A DNA stretch of 45,018 bases. It comes from Cryobacterium sp. MLB-32 (GTDB taxonomy: Bacteria; Actinomycetota; Actinomycetes; Actinomycetales; Microbacteriaceae). Shown one piece after another: positions 35,101 to 43,429 of the stretch. The stretch is from the NCBI RefSeq assembly GCF_000738085.1, contig NZ_JPRS01000052.1:1-45018 (forward strand). Reading direction: 5' to 3'. The stretch's first letter is position 1. Each line of letters opens with the position of its first letter. Both the position numbers and the translations under genes were made by a program. The notes under the pieces were generated by a model, which saw only the letters and a list, made by a program, of their open reading frames with translations, did no database searches and was not told where the DNA came from.

Positions 35101-36009
35101 ATGAGGTCTTTCGCTGCAGCGCGCCACCGTTTCTCTGCACTGGCGATGATTGCGGCCCTTCTCGGCACAGCGCTCGTGGCCGGTCTGGCACCCGCGCCGG
35201 CGTACGCGGCACCGCCCCGGGCGTCATCCGAGGCCGACGAACCGGCCCCGTTCGACCCGGGCTCGATCGTCAGCGACTACAACTTCTTCAATCCGGATGC
35301 CATGACCGAGGACGAGATCCAGACCTTCCTTGAGGAGCGCAGTTGCGTGCGCACCGATACCGCCGCCTGCGCCTGGGAATACCGGGAAGACACCACCGAT
35401 CAGCCGGTCCAGGCGGTCGGCCACTGCAGCGCGTATCCGGGCGCGCCCCACGAAAAGGCCAGCCGCATCATCGCGAAAGTCGCCGAGGCCTGCACCATCT
35501 CACCGCGGGTGCTGCTCGTGTTACTGCAGAAGGAGCAGTCGCTGCTCACCCGCCCCACCGAGAGCGGCTACCTGCGAGCCACCGGCTACGGCTGCCCTGA
35601 TACCGCGGACTGCGACGCCGAGTACTTCGGCTTCTTCAACCAGGTGTACAATGCGGCCTGGCAGTTCCGGCAGTACACCCAGGAGCCCGACCGTGCCTAC
35701 CAGCGCGGCGCGGTCGACGTGGGTTTCAACCCTAACGCCGAGTGCGGCGCGAGCACGGTACAGATTCGCAATCAGGCCACCGCGAACCTCTACAACTACA
35801 CGCCGTATCAACCCAACGCGGCGGCGCTGGCGAACATCGGCGACACGGGCGACGAGTGCTCAACCTACGGCAACCTGAATTTCTGGGCGTTCTACGAACA
35901 GTGGTTCGGCGATCCCGCTTCCACACCGTATCCGGCCGTGCTCGGCGAGTGCCTGAACTACCCGGCCGGCCAGGCCTGCCGCGCACCGGAGCTGCTGCCC
36001 ACGCGCTGA
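35101..36009 (+). CDS. Secreted Cys-rich conserved actinobacterial protein
   Basis: The 302-residue protein has a Sec signal peptide (about 1-36, cleavage after AYA). The mature part carries conserved stretches I recall from secreted actinobacterial proteins sometimes annotated as hemagglutinin-like: FDPGSIVSDYNFFNPDAM, ISPRVLLVLLQKEQSLLT, TGYGCPDTADCDAEYFGFFN, QVYNAAWQFRQY and LYNYTPYQPNAAAL. Ten or so cysteines suggest disulfides outside the cell. LLQKEQSLL followed by a G/Y-rich segment is reminiscent of a lysozyme-like catalytic helix, but this is only a guess. It stands alone with its own leaderless promoter. Confidence 0.8.
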   Translation: MRSFAAARHRFSALAMIAALLGTALVAGLAPAPAYAAPPRASSEADEPAPFDPGSIVSDYNFFNPDAMTEDEIQTFLEERSCVRTDTAACAWEYREDTTDQPVQAVGHCSAYPGAPHEKASRIIAKVAEACTISPRVLLVLLQKEQSLLTRPTESGYLRATGYGCPDTADCDAEYFGFFNQVYNAAWQFRQYTQEPDRAYQRGAVDVGFNPNAECGASTVQIRNQATANLYNYTPYQPNAAALANIGDTGDECSTYGNLNFWAFYEQWFGDPASTPYPAVLGECLNYPAGQACRAPELLPTR

Positions 36010-36072
36010 CGCGATTCCTGGCCCGGTCGGGTCACGATCCGAACCTGCCTGGTTATCACCCGTCTGCGGGTC

Positions 36073-36102
36073 TTGAAGTATGCCTATCTATATAGGTAGT
36101 GT
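36073..36102 (+). promoter_or_regulatory. Promoter and palindromic operator of the aldehyde dehydrogenase gene
   Basis: TTGAAG (36073-36078), 18 bases and TAGTGT (36097-36102) could form the promoter. The spacer holds CTATCTATATAGGTAG (36084-36099), an A/T-rich near-perfect palindrome around CTATATAG, out of character with the GC-rich surroundings. This looks like a repressor site. The regulator is not in the window. Confidence 0.45.
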
Positions 36103-36138
36103 GAGATTCCGTGCACGTTCGCAGGACAAAGGAGTCCC

Positions 36139-37632
36139 ATGACCCTCACCATGAACCATACCGATGCCCCTCGATTCCTCGACCCGGTTGCCTGGTCCGG
36201 GCGGATCTACATCGATGGCGCCTGGGTCTCCGGTTCCGGCGGCCACATTCCCGTGATCGAACCCGCGACGGGGGCCGAGATCGGTCGCGTGGGAATCGCC
36301 GGCCCGACCGACGTGACCACGGCCGCAGCCAACGCCGCTGACGCACAGAAGGCCTGGGCCGCCACTCCTCACCCGGTGCGCGCCGGCGTGCTCCGCCGGG
36401 CCGCGGCACTACTCGAGCAGCACGCCGCCGAGATCATGGACTGGAACGTGCGCGAGGTCGGCGCCGTGCCCGCGCTGGCCGGCTTCGCCCTGCACGTCGG
36501 CGCCCAGGAGTGCTACGAGGCGGCCGCGTTGCCGTCGCATCCACTGGGCCAGATGCTGTCGAGCGAGGAGCCGAGGCTCTCGTTCGCCCAGCGCGTGCCT
36601 GTCGGGGTCGTGGGTGTCATCTCCCCCTTCAACGTGCCGATCATCCTCGGCATCCGCGCGGTCGCACCCGCGCTCGCACTCGGCAACGCGGTCGTCCTCA
36701 AGCCCGACCCACGCACCGCGGTCACCGGCGGTGTGATGATGGTGCGCATCTTCGAGGAAGCGGGGCTTCCGGCCGGCCTCCTGCAGCTGGTCACCGGCGG
36801 CGCGGATGTCGGGGAAGCCATGGTCGCCGATCCCAACATCCGCGTGATTGCCTTCACCGGCTCAACGCGGGCCGGACGCGCGGTCGGTGAGCTTGCGGGC
36901 AAATATCTGAAACGTGCCCACCTCGAACTCGGTGGCAACTCCGCATTCCTCGTGCTCGCCGATGCGGACGTCGACAAGGCGGTCAACCTCGCGGCCTGGG
37001 GCTCGTTTCTGCACCAGGGCCAGATCTGCATGACGGTCGGCCGTCACCTCGTGCACGAGAGCATCTTCGACGAGTATGTCGAGAAGCTCGCCGCGAAAGC
37101 GGACTCGCTGGCGGTGGGCAACCCCGCCACCGACCAGGTACACCTCGGTCCGATCATCGACGAGAACCAGCGGGACCGGGTTCACCGCCTCGTCACGGCC
37201 TCCATCGAAGCCGGGGCGCAGCTGAAAGCCGGCGGCACCTACGACGGGTTGTTCTACCGACCGACCGTCCTGGCCAACTCGCCGCTGGACGCGCCCGCGT
37301 TTTGTGAGGAGGTGTTCGGACCTGTCGCCTCGGTCGTTCCGTTCAGCACGGACGATGAGGCCGTGCGCATCGCAACGACGACCGAATACGGCCTCTCGCT
37401 CGGCATCGTGACGGCCGACGCCCTCCGCGGCCTCGAACTCGCGCAGCGGATCCCCTCCGGCATCGTGCACATCAACGACCAAACGGTCAACGACGAGGCA
37501 AACACCCCTTTCGGCGGCGTCGGCTCCTCGGGCACCGGATCGAGACAGGGTGGTGCGGAGGCCAATATCGACGCGTTCACCGAGACCCGCTGGATCACCC
37601 TCCGCCGAGTACCCGGCGCCTACCCCTTCTAG
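36139..37632 (+). CDS. Aldehyde dehydrogenase family protein (benzaldehyde dehydrogenase-like)
   Basis: The 497-residue NAD(P)-dependent enzyme has the general-base E263 in HLELGGNSA and catalytic C297 in GQICMTVGRH. The cofactor region is PVGVVGVISPFNVPI and VIAFTGSTRAGR. GQICMT and the C-terminal NDEANTPFGGVGSSGTG are typical of the benzaldehyde or vanillin dehydrogenase branch. It oxidises an aldehyde to the acid in the cytoplasm. The substrate is inferred only from subfamily look. AAAGGAG precedes the ATG. It is monocistronic, with its own operator and a strong terminator. Confidence 0.92.
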   Translation: MTLTMNHTDAPRFLDPVAWSGRIYIDGAWVSGSGGHIPVIEPATGAEIGRVGIAGPTDVTTAAANAADAQKAWAATPHPVRAGVLRRAAALLEQHAAEIMDWNVREVGAVPALAGFALHVGAQECYEAAALPSHPLGQMLSSEEPRLSFAQRVPVGVVGVISPFNVPIILGIRAVAPALALGNAVVLKPDPRTAVTGGVMMVRIFEEAGLPAGLLQLVTGGADVGEAMVADPNIRVIAFTGSTRAGRAVGELAGKYLKRAHLELGGNSAFLVLADADVDKAVNLAAWGSFLHQGQICMTVGRHLVHESIFDEYVEKLAAKADSLAVGNPATDQVHLGPIIDENQRDRVHRLVTASIEAGAQLKAGGTYDGLFYRPTVLANSPLDAPAFCEEVFGPVASVVPFSTDDEAVRIATTTEYGLSLGIVTADALRGLELAQRIPSGIVHINDQTVNDEANTPFGGVGSSGTGSRQGGAEANIDAFTETRWITLRRVPGAYPF

Positions 37633-37638
37633 GAGAAG

Positions 37639-37675
37639 GTCTCCCGCCCCTGATCACTCATCAGGGGCGGGAGAC
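37639..37675. terminator. Perfect 16-bp hairpin terminator
   Basis: GTCTCCCGCCCCTGAT (37639-37654), loop CACTC and ATCAGGGGCGGGAGAC (37660-37675) form an uninterrupted stem. It starts seven bases after the aldehyde dehydrogenase stop codon and serves both that gene and the convergent ABC permease gene. There is no U-tract, as is common in actinobacteria. Confidence 0.85.
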
Positions 37676-37704
37676 GCACGAGCATCGGCCGCCGGAAGCG
37701 GTGG

Positions 37705-39276
37705 CTACCGCTGCAGCGCAAGCGACTCGAGTAGCTCCGGGGCGCGTCGGTCGAGGCGGGCGCCGCCCCAGCGGATGCCCACCACGAAGAACACCGGACC
37801 GAGAATGAGCCCCAGCACGAGACCAAGCCAGCCGAAGATCGCCTGACCCGTCGAGGCGGCCACGATTAGCAGGGTCAATTCGGGGGCGACCAGTAGCGTG
37901 AGAATTCCCCAGGTGACCAGGGTCGACACGAAGGTCGTGAACCCGGCCCCGGGAGGCGACTTGAACGGACTGTCTCCCGGCGCCGGAACCGGAACCACAA
38001 CGGTGGCGGACGACACGCTCGACAGCCCGAGGCCACTCAGCAGAATGCCGATCGAGAGGCCGAGCAGACCGGGCAACAGACTCCACGAGCCTGAGAGCCA
38101 CACCGACACCACGGAGAAAATCAGCACAATGGGGCCCGCGAAGACCAGAACGGCCAGCGCGCGCCCGGTGCGGTCTGCTCGTCCGGTGACCCCCAGCGAC
38201 ATGTGCAGGGCGAAGGCCGTGCTGTCGTAGGAGAGGTCGGTGTAGATGGCGAGGGCCAGCAGCAGCGCAGCGATCGGTGCCATCCCGTTGAAGAAGGCGA
38301 GCGAGTCATTCGTGGTGCTGTAGAACCACAGGAGCGCGGGCATCAGCGGCACGATGATCAGCTGCTTCGAATACCGCGGGTCACGGATCCAGTAGGTGAG
38401 CGTGCGCGCCAGCACCGCCCCGGTGGGCGTCTCCGCAACGAATGCGAACAGGCCGAGCTTGCCCCTGGCCGCCTTGCGCGACGCGGATCGAGCCGGCGTG
38501 ACGAGCACGATGGCCAGCGCCCTCCGCCAGACCAGCGCCATCACCACGAGCGTCCCGACTCCGATCAGGAACTTCACCCCCGCGGCGCCGTACTGCCCGA
38601 GCGCGAGTTCAGAGGGAACCGCCCACAGCGCGCCGAGCGGAGTCCAGGACAGTGTCTCGGCTGCCCCGGGCAGGGCACCCTGAGCCCTGTCGAGCCCGCT
38701 GAAGGTGCCGGCGAAGATCGGCCCGGCGAGGAACACCGGAATCAGGATGAGCGTTCCCGCCACCTCCCGGAACCGACGACCGGAGGTGAGCGTGGAACTC
38801 AGGGCCGTCACCATGCGCGATCCCACCACGCAGGTGAGGGCGGCGAGCGCGGCACACACGAGAGCGACCAGAGCGAGCACCGGATGCTTCCACCACGTTC
38901 CGGCAGTGGCGAGCGCGGCGAGCAGCGTGACGATTCCCGGAATGCCAAGAACACCGGCGAGGGTGAGCCCGATCAGCAACTGGCTGAGCGGGATCGGAAA
39001 GTTCACCAGGCGCGCGGTGTCCAGCGTCTGGTCGATGCCGGAGACCACGATGGGGAGCACGAGCCAGCCAAGAATCGTGGCCGAACCGGCCAGCACGACC
39101 ACCATTCGGCCAATGTCAACGGGGGCGTTGCTGAGCGCAAAGAGGCCGACGGTCACGCCAATGAGCAGGCCGATTCCGTAAATCGCGCCGAAGATCACGG
39201 CCACGAGTTGCCAGGGGCTGCGGCGCAGGCTGTTGCGCAGCAGGAGGAGGCGCAGCGTTACGAGATGTTTAACCAT
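37705..39276 (-). CDS. ABC transporter permease (ABC-2 like)
   Basis: The 523-residue integral membrane protein has roughly twelve predicted helices (for example LVAVIFGAIYGIGLLIGVTV near residue 25) and a short basic N-terminus. No catalytic motif is present. It overlaps the end of the ATP-binding gene by 19 bases, so the two form an exporter in which this subunit is the membrane channel. The substrate cannot be inferred. A lipid, peptide or drug is possible for this class. Confidence 0.85.
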   Translation of the reverse strand: MVKHLVTLRLLLLRNSLRRSPWQLVAVIFGAIYGIGLLIGVTVGLFALSNAPVDIGRMVVVLAGSATILGWLVLPIVVSGIDQTLDTARLVNFPIPLSQLLIGLTLAGVLGIPGIVTLLAALATAGTWWKHPVLALVALVCAALAALTCVVGSRMVTALSSTLTSGRRFREVAGTLILIPVFLAGPIFAGTFSGLDRAQGALPGAAETLSWTPLGALWAVPSELALGQYGAAGVKFLIGVGTLVVMALVWRRALAIVLVTPARSASRKAARGKLGLFAFVAETPTGAVLARTLTYWIRDPRYSKQLIIVPLMPALLWFYSTTNDSLAFFNGMAPIAALLLALAIYTDLSYDSTAFALHMSLGVTGRADRTGRALAVLVFAGPIVLIFSVVSVWLSGSWSLLPGLLGLSIGILLSGLGLSSVSSATVVVPVPAPGDSPFKSPPGAGFTTFVSTLVTWGILTLLVAPELTLLIVAASTGQAIFGWLGLVLGLILGPVFFVVGIRWGGARLDRRAPELLESLALQR

Positions 39277-40100
39277 GCCGGCCCCTCTGCGTGGTGGCGC
39301 CCGCCGACGAGTTCGACAAAGCGGTCTTCGAGCGTCGATCCATTACGCACTTCGTCGATGGTGCCGGCGGCCACAACGCGGCCGGCGGCGATCACGGCCA
39401 CGTGGTCACACATCCGCTGCACCAGGTCCATGGAGTGGCTCGACACGATCACGGTGCCCCCGGAGCGCACGTAGCCCTGCAGAATATCGCGGATGTTCGC
39501 GGCCGACACCGGGTCGACCGATTCGAACGGTTCGTCGAGCACGAGCAACCGCGGGGCGTGCACGAGGGCACAGGCGAGCGCGATCTTCTTGGTCATGCCG
39601 GCGGAATAGTCCACCACGAGGGTGCCGGCGGCATCCTGCAGGTCGAGCAGGTTCAGCAGGTCGGCGACGCGCTCGGCCACGGTTTCGCGGGTCATCCCCG
39701 ACAGCAGGCCCGAATAGGTAACGAGTTGCTGGCCGGAGAGCCGGTCGAAGAGCCGCACTCCGTCGGCGAGGATGCCCACCAGGCGCTTCGCCTCCAGCGG
39801 GTTCTTCCACACGTCGATGCCCTGAATCCAGATCTCGCCCACGTCGGGGCGGAGCAGTCCGGTGGCCATCGAGAGCGTGGTCGTTTTGCCGGCTCCGTTG
39901 GGACCGACGAGGCCGTAGAAGGACCCCACCGGAACGTCGAGGCTGATGCCGTTCACGGCCACGGTCTCGCCGAAACGTTTACCCAGTCCGCGGATCGAGA
40001 GCGCCGCCGCCGCGTCGCCCGGTGGCGTGGGCGGCGGGGCCGCCTGCGCATCGGCCTCGACCGGCTCGGTGAGCGGCTCCGCTTCGGTGAACTCCGGCAT
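39258..40100 (-). CDS. ABC transporter ATP-binding protein
   Basis: The 280-residue protein is a complete nucleotide-binding domain with Walker A GPNGAGKTTT (about residues 72-81), signature YSAGMTKKIALA, Walker B LLVLDEPFESVD and switch histidine SSHSMD. The signature is YSAGM rather than LSGGQ, which is usual for ABC-2/CcmA-type exporters. A proline/alanine/glutamate-rich tail of about 35 residues precedes the domain. I chose the ATG at 40100 (MPEFTEAE). The frame stays open upstream to 40256, but the extra part is untypical. It powers the overlapping permease gene downstream. Confidence 0.92.
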   Translation of the reverse strand: MPEFTEAEPLTEPVEADAQAAPPPTPPGDAAAALSIRGLGKRFGETVAVNGISLDVPVGSFYGLVGPNGAGKTTTLSMATGLLRPDVGEIWIQGIDVWKNPLEAKRLVGILADGVRLFDRLSGQQLVTYSGLLSGMTRETVAERVADLLNLLDLQDAAGTLVVDYSAGMTKKIALACALVHAPRLLVLDEPFESVDPVSAANIRDILQGYVRSGGTVIVSSHSMDLVQRMCDHVAVIAAGRVVAAGTIDEVRNGSTLEDRFVELVGGRHHAEGPAWLNIS

Positions 40101-40287
40101 GGCGTGAACCCTCTTCCCCATTACGATCATCTGTCTGGAAGTCTGCCGCGTGCGGCCGACATTCGCTGCTTTCTCACAGGTTATGGCCAGCGGAGACCTC
40201 GCGGCGTCGGCCAGCGGGATGTTTTGGCAGCGACATGCGTAGTACCGAGGTGCCACGTGGTCGTTTCGTACCGCGCGGGTTCGAGGC

Positions 40288-40293
40288 TAAGCT
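40288..40293 (+). promoter_or_regulatory. -10 box upstream of the transglycosylase-like gene
   Basis: TAAGCT lies 25 bases before the ATG at 40319. Unlike the leaderless cases, a short leader with GAGG is present. The box is the same TAAGCT hexamer seen at 43417. Confidence 0.4.
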
Positions 40294-40318
40294 CGCTGTT
40301 CTGAGGTGGGGCTGAGAT

Positions 40319-41494
40319 ATGGGTCGATGGGGGCGGGTGTTGTGCCTGGCGACCGCGGCCGCTCTCGTGGCCTCGAGCGTGGGTGTCACGTCAGCGGCTT
40401 CGGCCATCGACGAGTACCCGTCCTGGGCCGACGTGGAGGCGGCCAGGTCGAGCGAGACGGCGACGGCGGCCGAGGTCGTGCGGATCGAGTCCGCCCTCGA
40501 CGGGTTGCAGGCGCGCGCGGCCGAACTCGGCGACGTGGCCGTGACGCAAACTTCTCTCTCCGCCGAGGCTCAGACCCGGTTCGGCACGGCAAACGCGTGG
40601 CACACGGTGCTGACGGCTCGAGCGGAGGAGGCATCCGCCCGCTCGGTGGCCAGCAGCACACGCTTGGGAGCGCTCGGCGCCCAGCTGTACCGTTCCGGTG
40701 GCGGCAGCCTGTCGGTGAGCGCCCTGTTCGACGGCGCGCACGCCGACGACCTGCTCTTTCGGCTCGGCACCATGTCGCGACTCACCGAACAGGCGGGCCG
40801 CCTCACCGAGCAGGCCGACGCCGAACGCAACGCGGCCGAGGCCCTCACCGCTCAGGCCGAAGTCATGACGCGCGAACGCGACCGATTACAGAACAAAGCC
40901 CGGGCTGCCCTGGCCGCCACGCAGACGGCACAACGGGCCGCGGATGCCGAGGTGGCCGTGAAGCAGGCCACCGGCGAGACCCTCTACGCCCAGCTCGCGT
41001 CGCTCAAGAACTCGTCCACGGAGGTGGAGCGGCAATACCGCACCGGCGTGGCCGAGCATCAGGCGTTCGTGGAGCAGCAACGGCAGGCCGCCGCGAACGC
41101 CGCCGCGGCGGCATCCGCGGCAGCAGCTTCCCCCTCGGCGCCGGGCACTCCGGGCACTGCGGGGCCTCCGCCGACGGGAGGCGTCGTCGACCGCGGTGCG
41201 GCCCAGAAGATCGCCGCGGTCCAGGTGGCCGCCCGCGGCTGGAGTTCAGCCGAGTTGGGCTGCCTCGTGTCGCTGTGGCAGCGCGAGTCGGGCTGGCGGG
41301 TGAACGCCTACAACGCCAGCAGCGGCGCCTACGGAATCCCGCAGTCCCTGCCCGGCAGCAAGATGCAATCGGCCGGCGACGACTGGCAGACGAATCCGGC
41401 CACCCAGATCAGCTGGGGCCTCGGCTACATCGCTTCGCGGTACACCACACCCTGCGGTGCCTGGGCCCACTCGGAGTCCAACAACTGGTACTAG
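40319..41494 (+). CDS. Secreted coiled-coil protein with lytic transglycosylase-like C-terminus
   Basis: The 391-residue protein has a signal peptide (about 1-29), a long Ala/Glu-rich coiled-coil region (about 35-255), a low-complexity Ala/Pro/Gly linker (about 258-290) and a C-terminal domain. That domain contains LWQRESGWRVNAYNASSGAY with the probable catalytic E323, GIPQSLPGSKM, and a GLGYIASRY...PCGAWAHS ending. This is the aggregation-promoting-factor or resuscitation-like SLT fold found in actinobacterial wall hydrolases. It should cleave peptidoglycan outside the membrane. The coiled coil may localise or gate the enzyme, as in NlpC/RipA-type proteins. Confidence 0.87.
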   Translation: MGRWGRVLCLATAAALVASSVGVTSAASAIDEYPSWADVEAARSSETATAAEVVRIESALDGLQARAAELGDVAVTQTSLSAEAQTRFGTANAWHTVLTARAEEASARSVASSTRLGALGAQLYRSGGGSLSVSALFDGAHADDLLFRLGTMSRLTEQAGRLTEQADAERNAAEALTAQAEVMTRERDRLQNKARAALAATQTAQRAADAEVAVKQATGETLYAQLASLKNSSTEVERQYRTGVAEHQAFVEQQRQAAANAAAAASAAAASPSAPGTPGTAGPPPTGGVVDRGAAQKIAAVQVAARGWSSAELGCLVSLWQRESGWRVNAYNASSGAYGIPQSLPGSKMQSAGDDWQTNPATQISWGLGYIASRYTTPCGAWAHSESNNWY

Positions 41495-41615
41495 CGCACG
41501 TGCCGCGTGACTGTGTCGCCACAGATGTGAATGATGCACTAACTTGATAACTGATCGGGGGGCGATCCGTCCGTGGAAAACGCCCGTCGCGGTCATCATC
41601 CACTAGGGGAATTCC

Positions 41616-42590
41616 ATGCGCCATCACTCACTCTGGGCGGCAGCTGCCGTCGCCACTCTGCTCTCTGTCGCACTCGCGGGATGTGCCGTCAACGCGCCGC
41701 CCAAGGCCGCAGGCACCCCCACCGTGGAGGCCGTGGATTTCACCGGCAGCCCGCTGATGGACTATATCGGAGAGCTTTTTCCGGAGTACAACGAACAAGC
41801 CGAGGCGGCCCGCAGCGCCACCGTATCGGCTGCTGTTGTCGCGTGCATGGCCGCCGCCGGATTCGACTACATCCCCGATGACCCGCAGGCAGACCTTTCC
41901 ACATTTTCGGAATCACTTGACGAAGACGAGTGGACCGCGATTCACGGCTACGGGATGATTCCGACGCTTGAGGATTTGACCCTTGACGACGAGTACATCG
42001 ATCCGAACCGGGGATATCTCGACACCCTGGGATATGAGCGGGAGCAGGCTTACAGCGACACTCTTCACGGCCAATGGATACTCCTTGCACCGAACGAAGA
42101 CGGCTCCGAGCAGCCTGCACTTGACGGAACGGGCTGCATCGACATGGCGGAGGCAGCAACCCCGCCCCTGGAAGATGCCAGAGTGACGGCCGTCGTTGAC
42201 GCGGCGTGGGGCCACGTGGATTCATCTTCTGAGGGTGTTGAATCATCCGTTGAGATGCACGCCCTCGAAGTGCCCTGGTCGACCTGCCTCGTCGATGCCG
42301 GCTTCCCCTTATTCGCCACCCGAGCGGATGCGCCAGCTTCCTTCGAGGAACAAGCCAACGCCGTGTACGCTACTGCGTCCGGGCCCGACGCAGTTCTGCC
42401 CGACGCGGCCACCTTGGATGCGCTGCGGGGCCCGGAGATCACGCAGGCCGTCGCCGACCTCGAATGCATCAGAGAAGTTGACTTCGATCAGAAGGCTCTG
42501 GAGACCACATTCGCGCTGGAATCGCGGTACGTGCAGGAGCACAAGGCCGAACTCGATGTCCTTCTGGCGGACTTCGTTGCGACGCAGTAG
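41616..42590 (+). CDS. Lipoprotein of unknown function
   Basis: The 324-residue protein has a lipobox LAGC with lipidated C23 after a typical type II signal peptide. The mature part is acidic, with an early VVACMAAAGFDYIP segment and later cysteines in TGCIDMAEA, WSTCLVDAGF and LECIREVDFD. The spacing of single cysteines after short helical repeats (CMAAAGF and CLVDAGF) suggests two related units joined by disulfides. I do not recognise the family. The GC content and codon use are slightly lower than in the neighbours. Its stop codon lies 12 bases from the end of the convergent NUDIX gene. Confidence 0.8.
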   Translation: MRHHSLWAAAAVATLLSVALAGCAVNAPPKAAGTPTVEAVDFTGSPLMDYIGELFPEYNEQAEAARSATVSAAVVACMAAAGFDYIPDDPQADLSTFSESLDEDEWTAIHGYGMIPTLEDLTLDDEYIDPNRGYLDTLGYEREQAYSDTLHGQWILLAPNEDGSEQPALDGTGCIDMAEAATPPLEDARVTAVVDAAWGHVDSSSEGVESSVEMHALEVPWSTCLVDAGFPLFATRADAPASFEEQANAVYATASGPDAVLPDAATLDALRGPEITQAVADLECIREVDFDQKALETTFALESRYVQEHKAELDVLLADFVATQ

Positions 42591-42602
42591 GGTTGGCCCG
42601 GA

Positions 42603-43343
42603 TTAGGGCCGACCGCTCGTGCTGTACACCCACGGCAACTCGCCGATAGTGAGGCGGTGCCGACCGCCGGCCTCGTCCACGTGCGCGTCATCGTCGTAGG
42701 CCACGTCGCCCGCCCAGAACAGGGCGGGGCCACTCCCGCTCTCTCGGAGCCGGGTCTCGTATCGAGCTCGGCCACGCTTCGCCGCGTTCGCCAGAATCTC
42801 GGCGACCGAACCGACGCCGCACAGCCCGTGCAGGGTCACCCAGGTGGGCGCGACCAGCGTCAGCGACGCGGAGGCGTGCCGCTCGAGTGCGTCTTCCGGC
42901 CGCAGCCACGCATGGTCGACAACCTCGTCCTCGGCGAGAACGATTGTGCCCGCCGGCGCGGTCGTGACGTAGAACCAGGTACGCAGCCGCTTCGGTGCGC
43001 TGGCCGGCGGGATCCAGAGCGCGGTGCTCAGAAGCGAATTGGGCGAGATCTCCAGACCGGTCTCTTCGCGCACCTCGCGCACGGCCGCGCGGCGCGCGGC
43101 GCGCTCTTCGCCGTCGTCACTGTCGTCGGCACCGTCAGCGGAGTCGGGCGCCGCGGCATCCGTCTCCACACGGTCTTCGGGGTCGACGCCGCCGCCCGGA
43201 AAGACCCACGCACCAGCAAACGACCCGCGGTGGCGCGGCCGTTCGAGCAACAGCACTTCGGGGCCGTGCGCGCTGTCGCGCAGCAACACCACGGTGGCGG
43301 CCACCCCGATCGGCGCCGGGGCGGTCTGTGCATCTCGCGTCAT
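42603..43343 (-). CDS. NUDIX hydrolase with acidic insertion in the Nudix box
   Basis: The 246-residue protein has the NUDIX core VFPGGGVDPED (about residues 48-57) and AAVREVREETGLEI (about 87-99). The two halves of the Nudix box are separated by an acidic, Asp/Glu/Ala-rich insertion of roughly 20 residues (about 60-80). This layout is found in NUDT19/RP2-like proteins that hydrolyse CoA derivatives, but the actual substrate is unknown. The C-terminal region is longer than in simple MutT proteins. GAGGAC precedes the ATG. It is divergent from the metallo-beta-lactamase gene. Confidence 0.87.
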   Translation of the reverse strand: MTRDAQTAPAPIGVAATVVLLRDSAHGPEVLLLERPRHRGSFAGAWVFPGGGVDPEDRVETDAAAPDSADGADDSDDGEERAARRAAVREVREETGLEISPNSLLSTALWIPPASAPKRLRTWFYVTTAPAGTIVLAEDEVVDHAWLRPEDALERHASASLTLVAPTWVTLHGLCGVGSVAEILANAAKRGRARYETRLRESGSGPALFWAGDVAYDDDAHVDEAGGRHRLTIGELPWVYSTSGRP

Positions 43344-43416
43344 CGCGGTGTCCTCGCTTGATTCAGTCGGGTCCTGAACCTTCCCCCCACCCTAACGCCG
43401 CCCAGCGTCGCCCGCG

Positions 43417-43422
43417 TAAGCT
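43417..43422 (+). promoter_or_regulatory. -10 box of a leaderless transcript
   Basis: TAAGCT is followed by seven bases and the ATG at 43430. There is no ribosome binding site. The 86-base gap to the divergent NUDIX gene holds no other evident signal. Confidence 0.55.
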
Positions 43423-43429
43423 GCGAGCT

